From Nemertoderma westbladi (Eukaryota > Xenacoelomorpha > Nemertodermatida > Nemertodermatidae), in contig JAUCBJ010004489.1 of assembly GCA_032718475.1 (NCBI GenBank), positions 1 to 23,656 on the forward strand: 23,656 nt of DNA, in the 5' to 3' direction. The translations under genes were made by a program, and so were the position numbers. How positions within the stretch are numbered: the stretch's first letter is position 1; every line of letters starts with the position of its first letter. The notes beneath the pieces are model-generated. The model saw only the letters and a program-made list of their open reading frames with translations. It was not told where the DNA came from and ran no database searches. Shown piece by piece: positions 18,471 to 23,656 of the stretch.

Positions 18471-18974
18471 TTAACCCTATCCATCCATACCGGGGGGGGG
18501 GACTTTTGGAGACGCACTTTATTTGATTGCTTGGTTCAAAGCCAAACCACATTTATTGCAAGTGAAATTCCGTTACTTTTCCTAAAATTTATTATTCTTT
18601 ATCTTAAAACAAAAATTAATTTTCATATTATTATTTATGACCATGAAAATGACACGTAAACTGACCTGTCTCTGAAATTGTCATATTATTGCTGAACTAT
18701 TGTAGGAGGGAAATTTAAAATTCAATCAATTTAATATAAATTTAAAATCAATTTAAACATAATTATAGGATATAAATATTATATTTGAGCATTAGTATGT
18801 GGCATATTTGAAAAGAGGAATAAATTTTGTATCTAAAACTTTTTACTTTAAAGTAATATCATCACACCACACAAAGTTATATGCTTCCAAACTTTACGTC
18901 CCCAAAAGTCCCCCCCCCCCCCCCCCCCCCCGGTAGTTTGAGCGTCTAAAGTACCCCGGTATGGATAGGGTTAA
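18471..18974. mobile_element. TTAA-flanked MITE, piggyBac-like
   Basis: Exact TTAA at 18471-18474 and 18971-18974 flank a 496-bp body. The left end CCCTATCCATCCATACCGGG and the reverse complement of the right end CCCTATCCATACCGGGG agree, apart from a 4-bp CCAT repeat on the left. Further in, both ends carry a G/C run and ACTTTTGG (left G10 at 18492-18501; right C22 at 18910-18931). There is no ORF of note. The 5'-CCCTA ends and TTAA site match the element at 8280-9517 in style but not in detail, so they are probably two families mobilised by similar transposases. It interrupts a minus-strand LINE fragment. Confidence 0.8.
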
Positions 18975-19432
18975 GCTAATATAAGTAAGTATTACCATGC
19001 TAATAAATATCAGGACCCAACTATTTATGATTAAAATTTCATGCGATTAGGATTTGTAGGTACAGTATAATAATTTAGTGTGCCTCCCATACCTACGTAG
19101 GTTGTGGGTGGTGGAGACTTGTTCCAAATTAAGACAATAGAATGAGTACAAAGTAATTTCTGGACATGTTAGGAAGGGGGGTTCAGAGAACGTGTACATA
19201 TTGACAGGCGGCAATCCCCTGAATCATTACTATTAAACATACAATAAAAACAAACATTAAAATGTAACAATCAAAGGCAATACAATATTATTATTATTAT
19301 TATTATTTATTTATAATCTCGGACACAAACGATCCATTGTACATACAAGGCAGAACTAACTAAACTAAATTTGAGAAATACAGCACATTAAAGTAGAATT
19401 ACACCAAATACGAAAATAAAGGAAATTTAACA
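18975..19432. other. AT-rich spacer with (ATT)n
   Basis: A TTATTATT microsatellite runs over about 19288-19310. No gene supported. Confidence 0.4.
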
Positions 19433-19615
19433 ATGTATTCCGAATACGATAATTACGTTAAACTTGGATCAAGCACCTTGTGCCACCGATCAATCAGAAC
19501 AGAGTTCACTGAAAAATTAGTTATAATGGCACCAATTAGCGTATTACCCGAGTTATTTACTCTATTTAACAAGGAAAATATAGATTTGCGCATAATGGCC
19601 TTAAAGGTATATTAA
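19433..19615 (+). CDS. Short ORF, possible first exon of the Penelope-like element
   Basis: ATG at 19433 opens 60 codons encoding a protein-like sequence (for example VIMAPISVLPELFTLFNKEN). Its end overlaps AAAG|GTATAT (donor at 19607). Splicing from there to a TATAG acceptor at 19949-19950 would join in phase 0 to the open frame of the reverse transcriptase, which is open from 19951 but has no ATG near its start. This makes it a candidate N-terminal exon. An alternative donor (CAAG|GTAAGC, 19722) after ATG 19696 could join at 19967. The acceptors are weak. Without transcript data it may equally be an unrelated ORF. Confidence 0.25.
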   Translation: MYSEYDNYVKLGSSTLCHRSIRTEFTEKLVIMAPISVLPELFTLFNKENIDLRIMALKVY

Positions 19616-19950
19616 AGCACAAACAATCAAATTTAAATTATTTAATAATTAATTAATTATACACAATAAATTCAATAAGACCCTCCTTCACTTCCATGCT
19701 CAATTCGGATTGCGCCTCAAGGTAAGCGTTAATTATCGACTATATAGTAATGTCGACTTCCTCAAATTCTGAGTTACACAACATACAAATATGTCATGTC
19801 AATGACGAGGAAAATTACGATAAGAATAAGTGATTTCTTTTCCAATCTATTGTAATAATAATAACATAATAGAACCACCAATAAAAAGAGTACAATTTAA
19901 TAGTTATCAATGTGGCGTGTACTTATGTAAGTTCGGTAAAATGTGTATAG

Positions 19951-22474
19951 ACAGATGATATAGACAGTGATGGTATTTACAACCTTTCATATGTAAATGA
20001 CAACAATATTAATGTGTTTAGAAATAAAATGAGATCATTAGTAAATGATATTATGTCAAAAAATAATAAAGAAAGTCTAGGAAATTTGGAGAAATCCTTA
20101 AATGTTCTAGAACAGGAAAATGAAAGCATTGGAAATGTTAATGTAACAACAAATAGTAACGTAAAAGTATTTAATTTAACAGAACAAAAAATTGATCCCG
20201 GACTTATTAAATTATGTAGTTTGGGGCCTTCATTTGTACCACAGCCAATGAGTGTCAATTGGGATGATATACAAAGAAATTGGCAAAATTTTAAAAGAAA
20301 AGTGCTATGGAAAGCGTTTTTTTATAAAGACAATAGGGAAGTAATTAATATAGAATCAGCAGACAAAGTTGACAATTCATTATTTCCAACACACATAGCA
20401 TCAACACGAAATCCACCAAAATGCAATATTCCAGCAATCGAAGTATTTCTTGACAGTATTGAAAAAGATATTTTTAAAGATACTAAGTTAAAGAAAGTAA
20501 GAGACAACATAGATCCTCAAGAAAGAGAAGCGTTAAATAAATTTAGAAAAACAAACATAAATGATAAGGGATATATTATGAGATTACAAGACAAAGGAAA
20601 TTCTTTTGTATTCATTGATAAGGAAACAGACAACAAAAAACTAAAAGAGCAAATGGATTGTGGATCATTTAAGAAAGTTGAAAAAGACCCGAGTTTTACA
20701 ATTTTAAACCAAATTACAAACTGGACTGAAAAATGGAAAGACCTTGGACTAAGCAATAAATGGGTAAATTATATTTTATTAAACTCTAAACCTACACCGG
20801 GCACAAATTATCCAAGAATAAAACTACACAAAGAACAAGCACCTGCGCGTGTAATAACATCAGGTTGTGGTAGCGCAACAGAAAATCTTTCTCAATTTGT
20901 AGAAACATACTGCAAAAAGATAGCTAACACATTACCACATCGGGTAAAAGATACCTCACACATGCTGGAAATAATAGACAAATTAAATTTACATGAAATT
21001 GCAGATAATGATATATTGATTAGTTTTGATATTATTAATATGTTTCCTTCTATTGACAACAAAAACGGGATCAATATAGTTTCTAATAAATTAAAAGAAA
21101 ATATACACTTGTTTGATGTACCTTCTGACTGCATTATTGAAGCATTGGAAATTTGCCTAAAAAACAACGTATCACAGTATCAAAATGAGTTTTGGATACA
21201 AACAGACGGCACTGCAATGGGACCCAAAAATTCTTGTTCTTACGCTGACATAGTGGCAGGAGATATTGATATAAAAGTAATTAACAAGAAAAAAAGATAC
21301 CCTGAATTAAGATGTTGGTTTAGATACAGAGACGATATATTCTCCATATGGCGTGGTTCAAAAAGGTGTCTATTCGAATTCTTTAAGCTATTAAATACAT
21401 TGGATCCAGAAGTTTACACTGGATATAGGTGCTAAATCGTTACACTTTTTAGATCTAAACATAACAATTGAAAATAATCAGTTAACAACATCAGTGTATA
21501 GTAAACCTACAGATTCACATATATATTTAAATAGTAAATCTGCCCACCCTAAATGCCAAATCAACGGAATTCCTAAAGGAGTGAATCTGCCCACCCTAAA
21601 TGCCAAATCAACGGAATTCCTAAAGGAGTGGCCTTAAGGTTGAAGAATAATTAACACAAAAGATAAAGACTATGTGACTCAAGGTAACGTGTACAAGAAC
21701 CACCTAATTAAGTGTGGACATAATGCAGATCGTGTAAATACAGTCTTTGAAGAAGTTAGGAACATGCAAAGATTGGAAGCAAGAAATTATAAAGGAAAAA
21801 ACAAAAGTATTAAAAATCCAACAGTTTTAGTAACAACGTATAACCCAATGGCTCCAAACTTTAAAAGACTTATCAATAAACATTATCGTATATTAGAGTC
21901 AAACGAAATGGCAAGGAAAATACTACCTCAAAACGAAATAATTGTTGCATATAAAAGAAACCCAAACCTAAAAGAACTTCTAGCACCATCCAATCCATAT
22001 AAACAATTATCATGCATTGATAATCCTGGTTGTTACAATTGTAGCGCTAAAAAGTGTGACTGTTGTGAAAATTACTTAATTGAAACCAACCATTTCAAAT
22101 GTGTAGCTACAGGCAAGACTTTTAAAATAAACAAATGATTAAACTGTTACTCGGAAAATGTAGTATATTTAGCTATCTGCATAGAATGCAATTTACAGGG
22201 TGTTGGCTCAACAATCAATTTCAAGAAGAGGCTTGGAAATTATAAATCTCATATAAAAAAAGGTGTGAAAAGTTGCAATATCGGCGTACATTTCATCGAA
22301 AAACACAACAAATCCTCCAAAAACTTGAAATTTATTTTGATCGATCAATTACCAAGAAGGGATAACTGCGTAGAAACAATAAAGAAACTAAGAAAATCAG
22401 AACGATTTTGGATTGGTATGCTGCTCACTAATCTAAAGGGCTTGAACTCCTTCCATGACTACATTCAACAATAA
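19951..22474 (+). pseudogene. Penelope-like retroelement: reverse transcriptase plus GIY-YIG endonuclease, broken
   Basis: The frame opens at 19951 and runs to 21435 as a Penelope-type RT. Numbering from the GTG at 20014, it has VFNLTEQKI...LGPSFVPQP in the N-terminal part. Motif A is FDIINMFPSID (catalytic Asp 339), motif B DGTAMGPKNS (from Asp 398) and motif C FRYRDDIF (Asp 440 and 441). Near 21412 a frameshift occurs; the frame continues from TTT 21413 with LHFLDLNI and VYSKPTDSH, then meets a 47-bp tandem duplication (21537-21630) and a second indel near 21643. From 21644 it reads to TGA at 22136-22138, through a Cys-rich linker (CIDNPGCYNCSAKKCDCC). After that stop the same frame encodes the endonuclease: VVYLAICIEC, VGST, an Arg, and ERFWIGML with the expected Glu, to TAA at 22472-22474. 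The usual YVG is GVG here. Two frameshifts, one duplication and one nonsense codon make it inactive as it stands. Confidence 0.9.
21537..21630 (+). repeat. 47-bp tandem duplication inside the RT region
   Basis: 21537-21583 is repeated exactly at 21584-21630. The unit begins AATCTGCCCACCC and ends CCTAAAGGAGTG. 47 is not a multiple of 3, so the copy shifts the reading frame. Identity between copies indicates a recent event. It falls in the conserved stretch just before the ALRL block. Confidence 0.95.
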
Positions 22475-22660
22475 AAACTTTATTATATTAAGTCTAGGTT
22501 ACCTTAACAACAAACTAAGAATTACGATATTCTATGTAAACAAATTCAAATAAGAATAATCAAAAATAGATTTGATAAAGGCTATGCAATATAGTCATCT
22601 GTAGAATAAAAACATCACTTTTCTTAAATACAAACAGTAGCATTTATTTCATTTGTCTTC

Positions 22661-22943
22661 ATATAATGTATAATTATATGAATTCTTAAGTCAGTAGTTA
22701 TCGTATTTATTTTCCGACCAATAATTAGGCCTTACCTTCATACCGAGTTTGTCCCAACCATGGTGCAGTTACAGTGAATTGAAGGAAATACAACCAAGGC
22801 AATCTATTCACTTCCAAACATACCAGCCAAGCTATTTCTCTCCGATGTTATCATCATAGCATCATGCATGTGATAATCATAATACGGACAAATGAACAAA
22901 AAGGCAAATAAACACAAAAAACAAAAACAAACAACAATCAAGG
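22661..22943. repeat. Dispersed repeat R, copy 2 (empty site)
   Basis: Matches 8255-8279 joined to 9514-9789. The left 25 bp are identical, then TTAA (22686-22689), then about 254 bp with about five substitutions and without the extra 19-bp duplication seen in copy 1. Because it lacks the 1.23-kb TTAA element, it preserves the pre-insertion sequence. It starts about 186 bp after the Penelope-like element and is followed about 80 bp later by a tandem array beginning GTCCAGCCTCAAT. Confidence 0.9.
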
Positions 22944-23025
22944 AGAACCAAACATGGAAAATATTAACAGCCTTTACAAGGCAACATAAAAACCACAATA
23001 AAATTTCTTCCTGACGGGATAGTGT

Positions 23026-23645
23026 CCAGCCTCAATACAGGGCGGGATTTCCAATCTTGATAGGCGGGATATTACGGAGGGTTATCCAGCCTCATTAGGG
23101 TAGTTATCAGTCGCAATAGAGTGGTACAGTCTAAGCCAAGGCACAATATTATAAAACAATTTCCCCAGGCGGGAAAATTCCTACCTGAATAGAATTGAAA
23201 AAATATTATAACCTTGAAAAAGACTCCCTTTCTAAAGCGACATACTAACTAAACTCTATTAGGTGGGTTATCCAGCCTCAATAGGGCGGGATTTCCAGTC
23301 TTGATAGGCGGGATATTACAGAGGGTTATCCAGCCTCATTAGGGTAGTTATCAGTCGCAATAGAGTGGTACAGTCTAAGCCAAAGCACAATATTATAAAA
23401 CAATTCCCCCCGGCAGGAAAATTCCTACCTAAATAGAATTGAAAAAATATTATAACCTTGAAAAAGACTGCCTTTCTAAAGCGACATACTAACTAAACTC
23501 TATTAGGTGGGTTATCCAGCCTCAATAGGGCGGGATTTCCAGTCTTGATAGGCGGGATATTACAGAGGGTTATCCAGCCTCATTAGGGTAGTTATCAGTC
23601 GCAATAGAGTGGTACAGTCTAAGCCAAAGCACAATATTATAAAAC
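23026..23645. repeat. Tandem array of about 245-bp units, 2.5 copies
   Basis: CCAGCCTCAAT begins units at 23026, 23272 and 23516 (spacing 246 and 244 bp). The third copy is partial and stops matching near 23645, just before the window ends. Units two and three are nearly identical; unit one has a few more changes (for example CAATACAGGGCGGG). Each unit contains a second related word, TCCAGCCTCATTAGGGTAG, about 65 bp inside, so the unit may itself be a decayed dimer. Copy 1 of repeat R at 9800 keeps only the first word. No ORF is supported. It may belong to a non-autonomous element carrying internal tandem repeats. Confidence 0.85.
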
Positions 23646-23656
23646 CACAGTTGTAG

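Noticed and set aside
19951-22660. Hammerhead ribozyme of a Penelope-like element
   Set aside because: I looked for the CTGATGA and GAAA core around the element and did not see a convincing pair.

Overview
This is a eukaryotic, nuclear window. It is AT-rich, with splice-site-like exon edges, TATA and CCAAT promoters, AATAAA poly(A) signals, microsatellites and many degraded mobile elements. The recurring TAGGCCTA palindrome and the mix of Penelope-like, LINE and TTAA-type elements suggest a marine invertebrate, perhaps an echinoderm or another deuterostome. The species cannot be fixed from the sequence.

Layout: 1-1.2 kb ends in a tryptophan-rich ORF fragment with a CP-x-GC-x-EF motif. 1.2-7.7 kb is mostly AT-rich intergenic DNA with a small MITE-like inverted repeat, two foldback elements and low-complexity tracts. 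7.76-7.91 kb is a T-tract broken by a G about every 11 bp. 8.28-9.52 kb is a TTAA-flanked DNA element inserted into a dispersed repeat whose uninterrupted copy lies at 22.7 kb, giving an empty-site comparison inside the window. Around 10.2-10.4 kb is a short minus-strand coding-like segment. 10.65-10.92 kb looks like a promoter and first exon ending ATG|GTGAGT. 11.61-14.63 kb is a complete but decayed DNA transposon with terminal inverted repeats and a frameshifted minus-strand DDE-type transposase. 14.66-15.80 kb holds two phase-compatible, GC-richer exons of an unrecognised gene with one in-frame stop. 16.04-17.13 kb is the main item: an intact single-exon gene with its own CCAAT and TATA promoter and poly(A) signal. 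It encodes a barrier-to-autointegration-factor (BAF)-like domain whose helix-hairpin-helix segment is repeated 13 times. After it come two LINE fragments, a second TTAA element (18.47-18.97 kb), a broken Penelope-like retroelement (about 19.95-22.47 kb) and a roughly 245-bp tandem repeat running to the window edge.

The most novel signal is the BAF-like gene. Its 18-residue unit corresponds to the DNA-binding helix-hairpin-helix of BAF. The unit is almost identical at the DNA level between copies, so the expansion is recent or homogenised. The full BAF-like domain follows the array, then a cysteine-rich tail. Nearly everything else is mobile DNA at different stages of decay; no operon-like arrangement exists here. 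Family names rest on motif recognition without database searches.
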